Source of the DNA: Manis javanica
Lineage: Eukaryota; Chordata; Mammalia; Pholidota; Manidae
Direction of reading: 5' to 3'
DNA: 64,000 bases
NCBI RefSeq assembly: GCF_040802235.1
Contig: NC_133161.1
Coordinates: forward strand, 16,633,001-16,697,000
Every line of letters begins with the position of its first letter. Positions within the stretch are counted from its first letter, which is position 1. Below the pieces are notes generated by a model. The model was not told the origin of the DNA. It was given only the letters and a program-made list of their open reading frames with translations, and did not search any database. The position numbers were made by a program, and so were the translations under genes. Shown one piece after another: positions 22,278-36,300 of this stretch.

Positions 22278-25200
22278 TACACTGTTAGCCAAGGATATAC
22301 TTCTCAACTTTTCCCAGAGTCGCCCAGAAGAATCTGTTAGAAAGTCAGTAACTTTATGACCTACATGTTTTGACTCTTCTTTTCTGAAGACTTAGCTGAT
22401 CCAGATGACAAACAGGAAGAGGGACCCAGGATGCTACGGGCATGCCTTGTCTTTTGAACAGAGAAACCAAGCTGTGGCAGAGAGGGTCATGCTAAAAAGA
22501 AGTGGTACCAACGGCCATGCCTGTCTACGCTAATGCTAAAATGATTTAGCTACATCAAAAACAAATGACTTTCAGATGACAAAATTTTACTCTTTCAAAT
22601 GCCAAAACTTTCATTTTAGAAATACTGACCTGATATTTTCTGAACTATGAACTCTATATGAAATTCCTTAAGCTTATATTTAGTACATTTGAAGAAACAC
22701 TGTAATGATGGAGTTAGATAAGATAACCTCTAACAGTCCTCTACTTTCTGGAAGTTCCACATTCAGCTAACTGAGCGATATTACAGGGCGGACACAGGGA
22801 CCTGAGAGATCTGCTGCGCTATCTGTGCCGATCCTGAAAGGTTCCGGGCTTTGCTAATTCTCAGTCTGGGGTAAGCCTGGGTTCTCAGTCTGGGGTTTTT
22901 GCTGCTTTCCTCACTCCTAGCCTCTAAGAGTGCACTGTCCTTGGTTGCCAACATCACTTGCCCTTTGCAATCTGTTTCTTTTTTAGCTGCCATTATCTAA
23001 AAAATAAGATTGCTAGGTTTGTCATAATTCTATATTAAATGAGAGTTGGTAGATGAAGGCCTCTGCTAGGAGGAAAGCACTGGCTCAGAAGCCCCTCTGG
23101 CTCCTCCTGGGTTTACGGCTGGGTTCTAGAGGCTAAAGCTGCAAGCACTTTGCTTGATCTTTGCACAAGTGAAGATTCAGTGGTCTAATTTTGATTCTGA
23201 AATGGGTATTTAACAGTCATCATCTAATGATGATGAAAGCTGGTCTGAACTTCTTTAAAATCTTTGAATGAGTGAGCTTTGCCTAGCAGCACAAGCTGTA
23301 CAATCTTTCTTGAGAAATACCAGGGTTCAGGAAAAAGGTATTCATCATCAGAAAAATACAGCTTTGCATCCTGATGTTCTCAGGCTAAGATTAAGTGTCG
23401 GTCTGTCTGGTTCTCATTCCCTGAGCATACTGCTTTTTTACCTCCCTCACATGCGGACTCTGATACGGTATTTCTCTTCAACTTTTCTCTTTCTAATATT
23501 ACATGCTCACTCTGACATGGCCATTCCATTTGTCTCTTCTATTGTATTTTAGTTGGTGTCTCTGCTGCTCTATCTTTGGGCCCAGTTCTAATTATCCTGA
23601 GGTACCCCCCAGGTCTCTTCTGGCTGACTTTTGCCTTCCCTATCTGTCTGCCCCTACTCTGACACTCTTCTAGTCTCCTTAGGGTATCAATGTCCGACTA
23701 AAACAAAAGTCAGTGTACAGTCAGGGCTGGGATTGCCTGGAAGGTGGATCAGCCTGTCTGCCTACCTTCACTGTTTGTGCTTCTCCTGGGAAGGGGTCAA
23801 GAGAGGCCTGACTCCCTAGACACTGTGCGATACCCTGACAGTCAGAGCCTGCCTCTCACCCTGGGGTTCTACCCTTGGGGCTCACATCCATTCCAGCTCA
23901 ATGTATCTCAGGCTTTCTTTTGTTCACCAGGTGGGAAGACCCGCCCCGTAGACCCTGCCTACCATATTATGACATACGGGGCTGCTCCCAGGGGTAGGAG
24001 ATCCATGAATGGGAAGATGGTTTCCAGGACCAGTGACAGCAATGGTAGTTCACTCACCCTGCAACAAGAAAATAAAGGCACTTTTCAACTCATACATCTG
24101 GGCCCATATTTATTTGGCAAGCAATGACTGAACAAAACAGAAATGAGAAGGGCATGATCTTTTTAAAGACAAATGAAAATTTCATTTTCAGGAGCTAGAC
24201 ACTTAAACACTATTTAAGTCTGAATACAAATCTGTTGTTTACCCACAAAAGGTTGTATAACAATAACTTCACTTACATGCAAAATCAAATATGCTCACCA
24301 CTACCACCCAAAGACCTGGTTCTTTGTCCTGGACAGACTGGACAGAAAGGGACTCTCCCATTTTGCCTTATTAATGACACCCTGTACATACCACAGTCAC
24401 AAATGAGTCATTTTTTGTCATATTTACTCAGACAGAATAATTTGGGGTGTGATGCTTGTAGTGGCAACTTGCTGTTGACTTACGGAACCAATTTTGCCAT
24501 TTCTATACTGCTGGGAAGTTTTAGGATCTAAAACTTCTGGAAGTTTCCTCTATAGTTGACATGCCCATGGCTTCTTTTGATGTCACCTGAGACACTGAAA
24601 AACATTCATGTGCTAAAACTTACATTGCTCTGTCATCTCACCTGGAATCTAACTGTAAGAGAATCAGCAAAATAAGTGGTAAATCAGTCAGAATGTATTT
24701 CCACAGGTAAACTGGTCTAAAGTTAAATGTTTATTAAATGACTTTACATGGTGCCTCTTACTTTCCTAACCCATTTTAATGTCTTACATTTTGTTATTAT
24801 TGTGGTAATAAAAAAAACATGATTTGAAATTTATCATCTGAGCCATGTTTAAGTGTACAGTGCAATAATGTTACATTCATGAACATTATTTTGTCACAGA
24901 TTGCTTAGACCTTTTCATCTGGCAAAAAATGATCCCTATGGAACAACTCCCCTTTTCCCTTTTCCTCCAGCCTCTGGCAACTACCATTCTACTTTCTGTT
25001 TCTAAGAATTTGACTACTTTCTATACCTTATGTAAGTGGAATCTGTCTTACATTTCTTAAACATCATATTCCAGAAAATGTTTTCTTCATCTGAAAAATG
25101 GATAGAGTCCTGAAGGAGAATTACAAGTCTTACTGGGTCACTCACCTTGCCTGTATTTTATTTAACAAATACTTACTTATGGTGTAATAAAAATGCCATG

Positions 25201-27282
25201 ATCAAGTTACTAGGCTCAGTGGAATCTTTGTTATCTCAGATTATCTCGCCAAGGAATTTGAAGCAGCTCGTGGATTTAACAGCAGATGTGGACTTCCATA
25301 GCTATTTATTATTACCCAGTCTCTTTAATGTCTGCCACTAAAACATGTGGTATTATTCACTGTGAGCTTTAAAATCATCACAAAAATGTACATGCTAAGT
25401 ACAGTAGCCAGGCCTTAACATGCATTTGAAGAGATGAGTCAAGACAGCCCATCTTCCAATGGCAAGTAATTAATTCCAGAGGGGACGCGAGCTGTCCATG
25501 GTTGCCCCTGCCTTAGAGGTCAAGAAGAACTGGTTTTCTGGAGTCATTTCTCTGCTCACCTTCCCTTTAGCCTGGTCATCATTCCCAACCAGTATAGCTG
25601 CAGGCCTTGGAATGCTATTCCCAGCATTCTGCAGTCAAGAAAACCTTAATTGCATAATCCTTGATTTTGTTCAACAACTCCCAGATCAAGGCAATGCTTG
25701 CCAAGGACTACTACTTAGAGAACGTTTGGGGTTTTCCTTTTTTTCTCCCTTGCCCCAAAGTCACAAGTTCTTTCTGAGAAAAGAGGCGGACAGTTTCTTG
25801 CAGTCTGTAAGCAGCAGGAACTCCAGAGGTCAACAGCTGCTAAGGCCCTGACCCCGAACTTGTCAACATTTTCCCTGCCCTCCTACCAGCTCCCTGCATA
25901 CCAGCCAAAGGCGCCTTCTGCCTGTTTTTTGATAAAGAGCCTCAGAGAGGAGCATTTGAGCACCTACCTCAGCCAAAACACCACTGACATCTGGGCTCCA
26001 AGGGCCTTTGAAATGAGCCTGACATCTAGACTTCTCCAGAGAGGCAGCTCCCCTCCCCATTCTCCCAGAAAGGGTCTGTGGTCTTTCTTCCCGGCTATCA
26101 CTCTGTGCTGACCCAGGCACTTGAGCATTCATCCAGATGCTGAAGCAAACTATCTCTGCCACCAGGGAAGCCCGAAAGGCTTGATACTGTACACCCTGGG
26201 GCAAATGGCTCCAGAATTAATACTTTATTTTCTCCCTACCACCAGACACAACTTGCTAAGGACTAGGCCAGCAAGTGGTCCTCTGGGTGAGTTGTGTGTG
26301 CTGTGGCCGGCGGTGATAAGGCAGTGCTTTGGGAAGTGGGATTATGTTTATGAGGAAGGTCATCACTCCGGCCCCTAGGATGTTGGGGAAATAAAAATAA
26401 GCTTTGCAAGTTGAGGAGGTTCTGCACAATCAGCAGGCCCCTGCTGGGACCGGTCAAGAGCTGCCTTTGGAAGAGATTCTGACTCTTTTCAGCACGCAGA
26501 TTGGCCTGGAGGAATGGGAGGGGCTGCTGCCTCAGCCCCGCTTCCCATAGGTGAATGAAAGTTAAGGTGGGCCTCCAGCAAGATTTTGTCCTGTGACAAG
26601 GAATGTCTCCAGGACTTTTTTTCTGCTTTGGAGGCCCAGGATCAAGGCAAATTACAAGCGGGAAACCAATGTGAAGGAAAAACGAACCAAGTTAAGGTGC
26701 CAGATCCCGGGAGAGAAGACCAGCCCTCTCAGAAGCTTGAATCTGCTGCCGACAAACTCGGGGGGAAGGGGCTTGTTTTAAGGGAAAGGGGATACCAGAT
26801 TTTTTTAAGAGAAGGGGACACAGCAAGCACAGGTAGGAGGTGAAACTGGTACTGCCCAAAACAGGCCATCAGAGAGAGGAAAACGATGGACGGCACAACA
26901 TGCTCTGGGTATTTTTAATTTTTAAAGCCTTTAAGTGACTTCTTCCAGGCCGAGCAGCAGCAGCTTGGTGAAGGGGCTTTTGCTGAGCCCAGAATGAGGT
27001 TCCGCTCTTACTGACCAAACAGAGGGAACCCACGATGTCCCCGTCTGTCACCCTTCCCCGTTTCCTTTTGCTGGGCATGAAACGATGCTCACCGATCCCA
27101 GCTAAAACAGGAGACGAAGAGCCCAGCCTTCTGTGCAAACCGGGGCTGTAACTGCGCTCTTCTGCCCCCAAGACGGGAGAGGACTCCTGGAGGCCGAGGT
27201 CTAAGAAGGCTCCCTGGACTGACTGGGCGCTGAGCAGTGCCAGGGGGAGCCAGGCCCTTGGCCGCCGCTCGGAGCCGGAGGG
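22278..27282. other. FAM180A-SLC13A4 intergenic region and SLC13A4 5' flank
   Basis: No further gene is supported. An L1-like antisense block lies at 24790-25080. A 15-nt direct repeat (ttctcagtctggggt) is at 22858-22872 and 22882-22896. Composition becomes GC-richer from about 27130 toward the SLC13A4 start. No TATA box is visible just upstream of the SLC13A4 ATG, so its transcription start and any 5' non-coding exon remain unplaced. Confidence 0.55.
24790..25080 (-). repeat. Old LINE-1 fragment (antisense)
   Basis: Blocks gtttaagtgtacagtgcaat, gaacaactccccttttccc, ctctggcaactaccattctac and gtaagtggaatct are the reverse-strand pattern of an old mammalian L1 3' region. Boundaries are approximate. 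Confidence 0.65.
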
Positions 27283-27381
27283 ATGGGTTTGCTCAAGGGC
27301 CTCCTGCGAGCCCGGAACCTGCTGCTCGTCGTCTTCGCGCCGCTCCTGCTGCTCCCTCTGCCCGTGCTGCACCCCAGCAGC
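27283..27381 (+). CDS. SLC13A4: SLC13A4 coding exon 1 (first membrane segment)
   Basis: The exon encodes residues 1-33. The start has G at -3 and G at +4, an adequate context. Residues 10-30 are strongly hydrophobic and form the first membrane segment. The donor GTGAGT is at 27382, in phase 0. Confidence 0.92.
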
Positions 27382-30300
27382 GTGAGTACAGGCCCGTCCC
27401 CTCTGGGCAGGGGCTTGGGGGGCTCGGGGCATGGGGTACCGATCAGTGCCTCCGCTTGGTTTTCTGTTGGACGTGGTTTTCTGGAGGACACTGAAATGTT
27501 TTCTTCCCCAAACTGCCATTTTCGTCCCTCCACCCATTGCCAGTGCCCCAACCCCATGGCCCTCAGCCAAGAGGAAGATCAGAGCGGCGGGCTGATGTGT
27601 GCTGTGGGGGCCAGGGGCCAGCCTGCCAGCAGCAGGGGGACCAATAAGGAGAAGGCCCCCCTGGGCAGCCCCTATTGGTCAGCAGCCAACATGTGGCCAT
27701 CTTCTTGTGAGAGCCCCAGGAGATGCAGGCAGGGCTCCCAGTGGCGCTGAGGAGGATGGGGCAGGGAGGCAACTATAGCCCCAAGACTCGGGTGGGTGGG
27801 GTAGCATGGCGTCCCAGGGGCGCTCCTGCACCTGCGCAGCGCCTGTGGTGAGTGGGCCCAGAATACCAAAAGCTGAAACTCAATCTCTGAAGTTCCCTCT
27901 GAGCTTGAAGTTGGAAGCAGAGCTTGGCATTGGGCCCTGGTCCCATGGACAAGGCCCTTTGATTATTTGCATCCTGTGTTTTCTCTGTGCTCTGTTGACA
28001 TCAAATGCCATGATAAAAAAGAAACAGAAGCCCCCAGCTCTAGGCCATGGCCGAATTTTGGCAGGGTTTGTGTGAGCAGAGACGCCCAAGCCTTGTCTCT
28101 GCACCCGGCTCGCTTCTCAGTCAGGGGCTGGCCTCCTTCCTTCATTTCCCTGCCCTCCACCTCCTCCTCTCTGTGGCTTTACCCCTTCATCTCGGGGGGG
28201 CACTGCCCTTGAGACTTTAGGAAAAATAAGCTAAGAGGTTAATCGTGTTTGCGGGAGGGGAAGAGCTCTTCCATGCTCGCTGAGTAACTTGGTAACCAAG
28301 ATTCAGTTATAAAGTTAAATAGAGGGGATTAGGATGGCTTGCCTTAAAAACGAACTGGCTTAAACCTTTAGTAGAATAAATACCCCAGAATGGCAGGGAG
28401 ATGCTGATTGAAACCCAGCCGGGATCAGCAGACTGATGGCTGCTGACAGCTTTCCTGGGCTGTATGCACACTAGTCCGTTTTTTGCTCTGTCCAAAATGG
28501 GCTGGTATTTGTTTATTTTCATGGTTGGTTGGCTGGCTGGTTTTTTCACTCAGTGTCAGATGGATTTAAGGGAAAGCTAACTGAAGATACATTACCCTCT
28601 TCTCCAAAGCAGTAGCAGGCACCCCTTGGGTCTCCCTAAAGTCAGCACCACATTTGGGGACGACTCTAGCGTGTGGTGTTGCCTACATTTCATTCTGGGA
28701 CCCTGGATTCGGGCTTCTCAGTTACCAATATCTAGTGAGAAGAACATACAAGAAGGAAAAAAAAAAGTATCGAGATAGGCAAAATAATCTATAAATTTAA
28801 TGGAAAAGGGGCATTAAAACAGAAGAGGAGAAAAAGGGAAGGACAGGACTGGTGAGCCTCTGCTCTGTTTGGGTTTATAATTTCTCAACAGATTTTTAAA
28901 GCTGGGTTTACCAAGACCAAGAGACATTGCCCTTCCTTAACTTAGCCCCTTCTTCCAGACTTTCACCTGCAGACAGGGTTTCTCAACAGCAGCACGAGGG
29001 ACGCTGGGCCCTGCTCCTTCTTCCGGGCAGAGGAGGGCTGTGCAGCACAGGGTGTTCGGCAGCATCACTGATCTCGACTGATCAGCTGCCAGTAGCACAC
29101 ACTGCCCTCCGCTGTGACTGCGAAAATGCTTCCAGATATTTCCAAACATGCCCTGGGTGGGGGGTTGCCCCCAGCTGAGAGCCAGTGCCTTAAGAAAATG
29201 GAAATATGCTACCTCAGAGCTCCCCAGTCAGCACACATGGGTTAACGGAGAGCGGGTGCTCAGCCTCCATGGCCCCCGGGGCAGCCAGATGCAGCCTGAG
29301 GGACCAGCGCCCTCAGAGCTGGAGGAAGCTTGCTCCCCGCGGGCCCCGGCATGCCCTGCGATGGTTCTGTGTGTGTGTGTGACAGTGTCAACAAGGTACT
29401 GCTCCTCCTCCTCACGATGATATAAAAGCACCGAGAGATCTCCAGTGCCCACCGGAGGCACAAAACAGCACACAGAACGTCTCTCACCCATCCTTCCCCC
29501 ATTCCATCACACTTTCAGATTCTGATATGTAGTTCTTAAGTTTCTTAATGGACTTGATCGCTCAGAGCTGGAGCTGAGAGAGGAGCCATGGCAGAAGCTC
29601 CCAGCTTGCAGTTCTGATGGCTCTTCAAAGTGACAAGCACATCTTAGGAAGGACCAGGATGACTTTTCCCTTTTTGCTGCTCAGCTCACTAAAACCAGGG
29701 GCCTGGGTTCGGTTTACCATATTAGAGAAGAGGGCACAGGAGGGAGTGGCACTCACTACACCCTGCTTCTGTGTCTCTGGTGAGATAAAAGTTACAGACA
29801 ACTTCCAAGCTAGATTTCAAAAAGGCCTCCCTGTCATTTATGACAGCAAACAAACAGCCCTCAAGCTCCCACCAGAGAAGTGTGAATGGTGTATCACTGG
29901 GCTGCTCAGACTGCTTGGAAAGGAGCAGATGCAAATACATTTAGTAGCAGAGTCAGGAAACATTCAAAATGCGGAAATATCACTTGTGAACTCTCTCTTT
30001 AATTTGTAAACAAGAGCAGAAAAGTACTGACAATACTCTGACTTAAAGGCACTGTGTGAATTCTCGCCATCCCTGCCCACCTGCTGCCCAGTGGCATACT
30101 AAGGGGCTGGAGGTTTCCATACTCTGTCCAGCGGGTAAGAAAGACCTGAGAGCCAGCAGAGGAACACAATTCAGAGCAGCCAACACTGACTAAGCTACCT
30201 GCCACCCACCAGCCAGATGTGGGGCCACAGGATTCCTGGAATCCAGCTTCGCAGAGTGTTTTGGGTTGTCTCAACAGAAGCTTACCTACCTGTCTGAATT

Positions 30301-33300
30301 TTGAGAAGGCTGAGAAGGAATCTCACGGATGAATGGAGTGGTGAGCGTAAGGAGAGGCCCTCTGAGAGTGCTCTCCTGGCCACATTCTTCTTTGTAAGGA
30401 AAGTCCAGATACAAATGGTAGTTTACCCTGATCTCAATTCTGCTGATGTAGGTGGCTTGGTGACTCCTTCCAGCAACCTACTGTAATTCCTCACAATAGT
30501 TACAATCAAAAAGTTTATCTCCTGTGAATTGTGGCCCTGTAAGGACCAGGACAAGAAAGACTGAAGGTGCTCTGGAAGGAGCAAGGGCTCCACAGTGAGG
30601 GACATTCTGTCCTCTTTATCTTCAGCCGGAGTCAAGACCAGCCATTCCATCTCCTCAGGAACGACGGGAGAGTGAGTGGGCTCAGGTGGGCTAAAGAGCT
30701 TTGACCTCCTCTAGGTAGTTATACATCTGCAACAAAGGGGTATTTCTCTAAATTGCATTCTTTTCCAAATGGAGCCTTTTTTCCCCCACTAATTGATTGT
30801 GTTGTCTTATCGGCATTTCTAAAAGTTTTAACTTCTCTCTGATCCTTTGACCCTAGAGAAAATCTCAGTGGGAGCTACAGTCAACGACTGCTGGGCCCAG
30901 TTCCCATTTCTTAAACCCAATCCCATAATCCATGCATATCAGGAGGGAGCAAGGTCCTGTCCAGCCAGGCTGGCTTAATCACTTCTGACGCCCTCACTGA
31001 TCATGGAGACCTTTTGTAACTTTTGTGCAAGAGTTTGAGAACACGTGTTCTGAACCCAAGGGAGAGATAAACAGAGTAAGATTTGTCAGGTTCCTTGATC
31101 ATTAGCCAGCCTCAGGGCAGGTCAGACCTGAGCCCAGATGGCTTAGAATTATGTATAAATTGAGGAACCCCCAGCCAGCTTGCGTCTGCTATACAGTGGA
31201 CCTCCCAGTCCACTGTTAAGGCACTTAGACAGTAACCTCTCCCAAGAGCAAGGCGACCTTTCTCAACACCATTAATCAGCGCCATTCCAAGCAACCATCA
31301 TTACTGGAGGCCAAGGTTATGGAGTGCTGATTTTTCATAAGAATGTGTACTTACCTTTTCTGTATACTCCCAGGTGGTGCCACCAGCGAAGTGCGTGGGC
31401 CGGGGAAAACTCTGCTCAGTTCCTAGGCCTGCCCTTCTAGGCAGACAGCATTCCTTACTCCCTTTGGCAGAAGGATGTTTCCATGTGCATCAGGCAGGTG
31501 GAATCAAGTCCCAGGGCAATGAGATCCAGGGACTGCTTAGGGCACTGGTTCGAAACCAGAGACACACTTTCCCCCCAAGGAACATCTGGCAATATCCAGA
31601 GACATGTTTAATTGTTTGTTACAACTGGGGAGGTGCTACTGACATCTAGTGGGTAGAGGCCAGAGATGCTGCTAAACTTCTTAAAATGCACAGGACGGGC
31701 CCCACAGCAATGAATTATCTGGCGCACATGTGAACCAACTACACAGATTGATCCCTGTCCTCAACTACTCTGAGAACCTCTGTGTCCAATGCCAAAATAT
31801 CCTTCCCCCGTCCAAGCTAAAGCTGTGATAGCAACCTTTGCAGTATATTATCGTTTGGACACTGCAGTTAATTTCAATCCCCTGCTGCACAGTTTCAGGA
31901 ACCAGCAGAGCAGTGATACAATAGTCCAAGGGGGCCACCCTACTGGAAACCAGTTCAAGCCACGTGCCAGGCATCAGTCCATCCAAGGAGCAACCATCAC
32001 TTCACACATCAAAGTATGGACGCTCCACCCCACATAGCACACGTTCACCTGCCAAGGCCACTTTGTGCCTCCCAGGGCTGGGGCCTGGGGCCTGGTGCCT
32101 CCCCGTGGCAGTGGCTGTCGCTGTGCTGACAGTCCCCTTTCTCCCCCTTCCAGGAGGCCGCCTGTGCTTACGTGCTGATCGTGACTGCTGTGTACTGGGT
32201 GTCGGAGGCCGTGCCTCTCGGAGCTGCAGCCCTGGTGCCCGCCTTCCTCTACCCGTTCTTCGGAGTTCTCCGATCTAGTGAGGTCAGAGCCCTTGGGGCC
32301 CAGTTTCTACTTGGGGCCCTGCCATGCCAGTGAAATAGGGGCCAAGGTGAAGGGGATCCACAGAGCACTTGAGGAAGGGGCTGTCACTCTCGGCAACAAC
32401 CCTTCAGCACCAGGCCTCTGCCCCTGCTGTTTCGACCCTGAGCTCCGAGTTCCTTTCCTTCACCCTGTGACCCTCATCTCCCTCAAACTGCTTCTTTCAG
32501 GAAGCCTTACTTGATTAACCACACATCCAGTTGCTCCTTCAGTCTGAAATCCTTTAGGAACTGGATGATTGGCTCAAATAACTAGGCTCTCGGTGATCTT
32601 TCTGTCTTTTTTATGTCCGTTTTGACTATAAGCACTCAGTCAGGAATCAGGCCTCCCTGGTCTTCTGAGCCTCATCATAAAGCTAAGCCCACACAGAGCC
32701 CGCATCCAATAAATGGTGACTGAGAGACTTAGCAGGTTCCCCTGAATCCTGACAATGTCTTCATCCACTTTCCCTAAAAAAATTTCTGCTCCTCCTTCCC
32801 CAACTCAAGGTCACTGCATTTTGTTTCCTTGGCTGCCCTCTCACCCACCCAGAGCCTGACCTCTCTGTTCTCTTTCTCTCTATGGCTTTCTGAAAAGCTC
32901 AAACAGAAACCGTCAATATGAAGCCCAGGATGTGGTCAAATTTCAGGGCAAACACGTAAGCCTCCCACAAACAGGGAAGAAGGAAAACAGCCTGAAGCCG
33001 GGAGCAAGTCTCCATTCAGGAACACTTGGTTCCATCTGGACTGTCTTGTTTAGCACCTGGTCTCTGCTTGGAGTTTCTGATGCAGATGACTGATAGAGGT
33101 TAAGGACAAAGGCACAAAAGAAAAAGGAAAGGGAACTAATGTTTGAATGCCTACTAAGAATTAGGCACTACATGGCAAGTGCTATGTTAGTTACATAATA
33201 CTCCCAAGATCTCTACAAGGTGGCTGTTAGTATTTCCATGCTACAGATGAGGAAAGAGGCTCAGAGAGTTAAGAAACTCACCAAGATCACGATGCAGGAA

Positions 33301-36300
33301 GTAGCAGAACTGGATTCAGACTCATACCTATTAGATTCTAAAGTCTATGCTCTTACTTACTATGCTGGAAGAAATACACTCCATAAAGTATCGTGTAGTT
33401 TCCTGATGAATTGTGACTAAGACCCGTGACTCTCTTTTCCCATGTGATGTGAGGAAGGCATCATGAATCCGGGCCTGTGGGATGCCTTAATTGATGGATA
33501 ACAAAACTTTTTTGAGATTCCAAAAACAGAATAAGATGATCCCCTAATTGTTGTACTTGACCGCAAATGAATAATAGGCTTTCTACCAGAAGGACTCAAC
33601 TGACCAGTTTTGTTTGTTTATTTAGGTTTGGGGTTGCTTTCATTTCACTTTGTTTTGTTTTTTGTTTTGAGGGACTTTTTTTTTGTGGCACTGAGTAGCC
33701 ATAATAATCTCAGGGTTCCAAAAAGGATGCAATCCCCCAAACCCTCGGTTTTTATTCCTGGAGATGGCTACACCACCAATATCTGGGGGACCCCCATAGA
33801 AGTTAGTCTGCGACCTGAATCACCAGGCCACCACTCCAATTCTCCCTCTTCCTTTGTGGCAAAGAAGAGAGGTAGTTTGGTTCTGTGCACATGCCTGAAA
33901 GAACCATCAACCTTACATGTGACTTTTCTTAAGAGAAACCTATGAACTTGTTCTATAGGTTTCTCTCTGAAATTGTGAAACCAAAATCCATTGAGTCAGG
34001 GGGTTAAAGTAGAGGGCAGGAAAAGAATGAAGTTATGAAAAGAACTGAATCTTAAAGTAACATTTAAAGTGGGCTATTAGTTAAAAGGCTTCTATCTTTG
34101 TATTTCACTACAGGCAGCCCTGAAGCCAGTAACATGAGTTGGCCTTAAAGTAAATGACGGCTCTCGTGCTCCAAGGGCTGCCTGCAGCAGGAACGCTCCA
34201 GCGGGTGGGCCTGTCAGCCCCTGCACACAGCAGAGATGTTGCTGAGCGACAGTTCATCCCAGGGCCACCCCTCTGCACAGCCAGCATGGGCAAACCTATA
34301 AGGAGGCTACGGAGGCAGTCTGTGAGGGTAACAGGACTTTGTGAGAGAAAAGGAAAACTTTAGGCATTGTTATTGCTGAGGCTGGAGCCAAGAAACGCTG
34401 GAGAAGCTAGAGGGCAAGTTTTGTCATTTGAGCTGGAAAGCCCGACCCCATCTGTCTGATAAGGTAGCAGCATCTGGTGATGCTATTTAGCAGTCGGGCT
34501 GCAGGGAGCAGCTAAGCCATATAGTTGTTTAAGTGGCCTTCTCAACTCAGATTAGAGGAGGATGCTGATAAGATAGACGAAAGGAGCTAGAGCCCTCTGT
34601 GAGCCAATTAACTCTGCAGGCAGAGAAAACACCTATTCCACCCCCTCACCGGCATTCACCAGGGCCCACTGGGAGGAGCTAGGCTGGGGGTCTGCGCGAG
34701 CCCCCATTCCAGGATTTGTCACTCACCAAACACACCCTGTGCTTTCCCAGTCCCTTGCCTTCCTTCACTCACGCTGTTCTGCCACCTTGGAAAGTTCCCT
34801 CCAATTTCTTCAGCTTTTAAATTCTACCCAATTACACCCTTCAGGAAAACTTCTCACAGATCTCACATGTAAGTGTTCTTCCCTTCCCTTGGAGCCTATT
34901 GGATGTCTTTATCCTTTAATGGTACATCAAATACACCTGACACAAATGTTTTGTAGACACGTCCTCTCTGCACAAACACTCACACCCCCTCAGATCTCTG
35001 ATGTCTTATGTCTTAGATGCAGCCCAGGCCCTCTCTGCACTAGCCCCCAGTTAAAGGTTCTTGACTGCAATGTTCTTCATGGCGTGTCAATTGAGCACTT
35101 TTCACATGAAGGAAGGCATGGAAATAGGACCAGTATGATTCTGGGAATGTGGGTTTTGTCCCCCATGGTATTCACTCAACATTCAGAAAAATATTTTCTG
35201 ATTTCTGTACCTACCATGTGCAATATGGGGTGTTACAGGACCCTGTAGGCAACAAAACTAAAACACAGAGTTTCTGCCCTCTTGAACCTCCCAGGGGATG
35301 CTTCTGAGCTTCTGGCTGTCAGCTGGATGTGTGCATACAAAAGGGTAATTTTGTGACTTTTTGATCAGCAGGTATTAAGAGTTTCTTGTGCACAAACCTT
35401 AGACAGCTTTCTCTCTGCGGAACTCGGGTACTGAAGAGAGATACAAAATGATAGAACTGACTTCTGACCTTGGGAAGTTTCTATTCTAGCAGAAAGAGCA
35501 CAAACCACATGGGAAAACACACAAAAACTATGCAATAATGCCTCATTTTCTGGCATCGCCGAGGATTCACACAATCCATATGAGGGAATGTTTTAAATAA
35601 ATGAGATTTACCCTGTCAAGTACCCAAACTTTATGTTGACCACTTTTTGATTGATGTCTTTCTAAAAGGTTTTATAATTTCCCTGGTTTCTTAAACAGAA
35701 GTTGTTGGACACAAGTTAACTTTTTCTTTGGAGCCAATTCAGAATTTCTGGGGGAGAAAATTCCTCAATCAAAGGAGCCAGTGTGGGCTGGATGATGGCA
35801 CAGTTGAGTAACTTCAGTGCCGGCTGAGCAGCTGAGCCTAAAGAATCTTGAGTAACATGTTGGCACTGGACTAGATGGAGTCGGCCTAAATGAAATGTAA
35901 AAGGCATGTTCCCGGGTTTGCAGATGACCCGAAGCTGCACAGGCTAGCTAATGTATGGTGACAGAATCAATGCTGACAAGATGAGACAGCGGACTAGAAC
36001 TGACAACATGAAGTTTAATAAGGGTAAGTGTTAGGGGTTGGTGTGAAAGACCCTTGGCTTTTAGCTGAGTACAGACCCAGTATGAGTTGTGGGTCAGTCC
36101 AATGCGGCTGCCAAAATTTTGAGCATTTACTATGTGCCAGGCACTATGAGAGGCCCATTACAGGCACTGTCACTTAATCCTCTGTAAAGTGGCCATTATT
36201 TTTATCTTCACTTTATAAAGGAGGAAGCTGAAGTTCAGAGAGGTTAACTTACTTAAGGTCACACAGCTGGTAAATAGTGGAGCCAGGCCTTGAACGGAGG

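Larger units (their letters stand above)
27382..32153 (+). other. SLC13A4: SLC13A4 intron 1 (4.8 kb)
   Basis: This is a phase-0 intron. It holds two MER20 elements in opposite orientation (28968-29190 and 31542-31783). The 250 nt after the exon remain GC-rich. No other gene is seen. Confidence 0.85.

Noticed and set aside
23631-24127. Possible coding or retroviral segment in the intergenic region
   Set aside because: The open frames are short and overlapping, with no recognisable gag, pol or env motif and no paired LTRs.
26869-27570. 233-codon antisense open frame over SLC13A4 exon 1
   Set aside because: It overlaps a well-supported sense exon and GC-rich flank. It shows no family motif and is best explained as a shadow frame.
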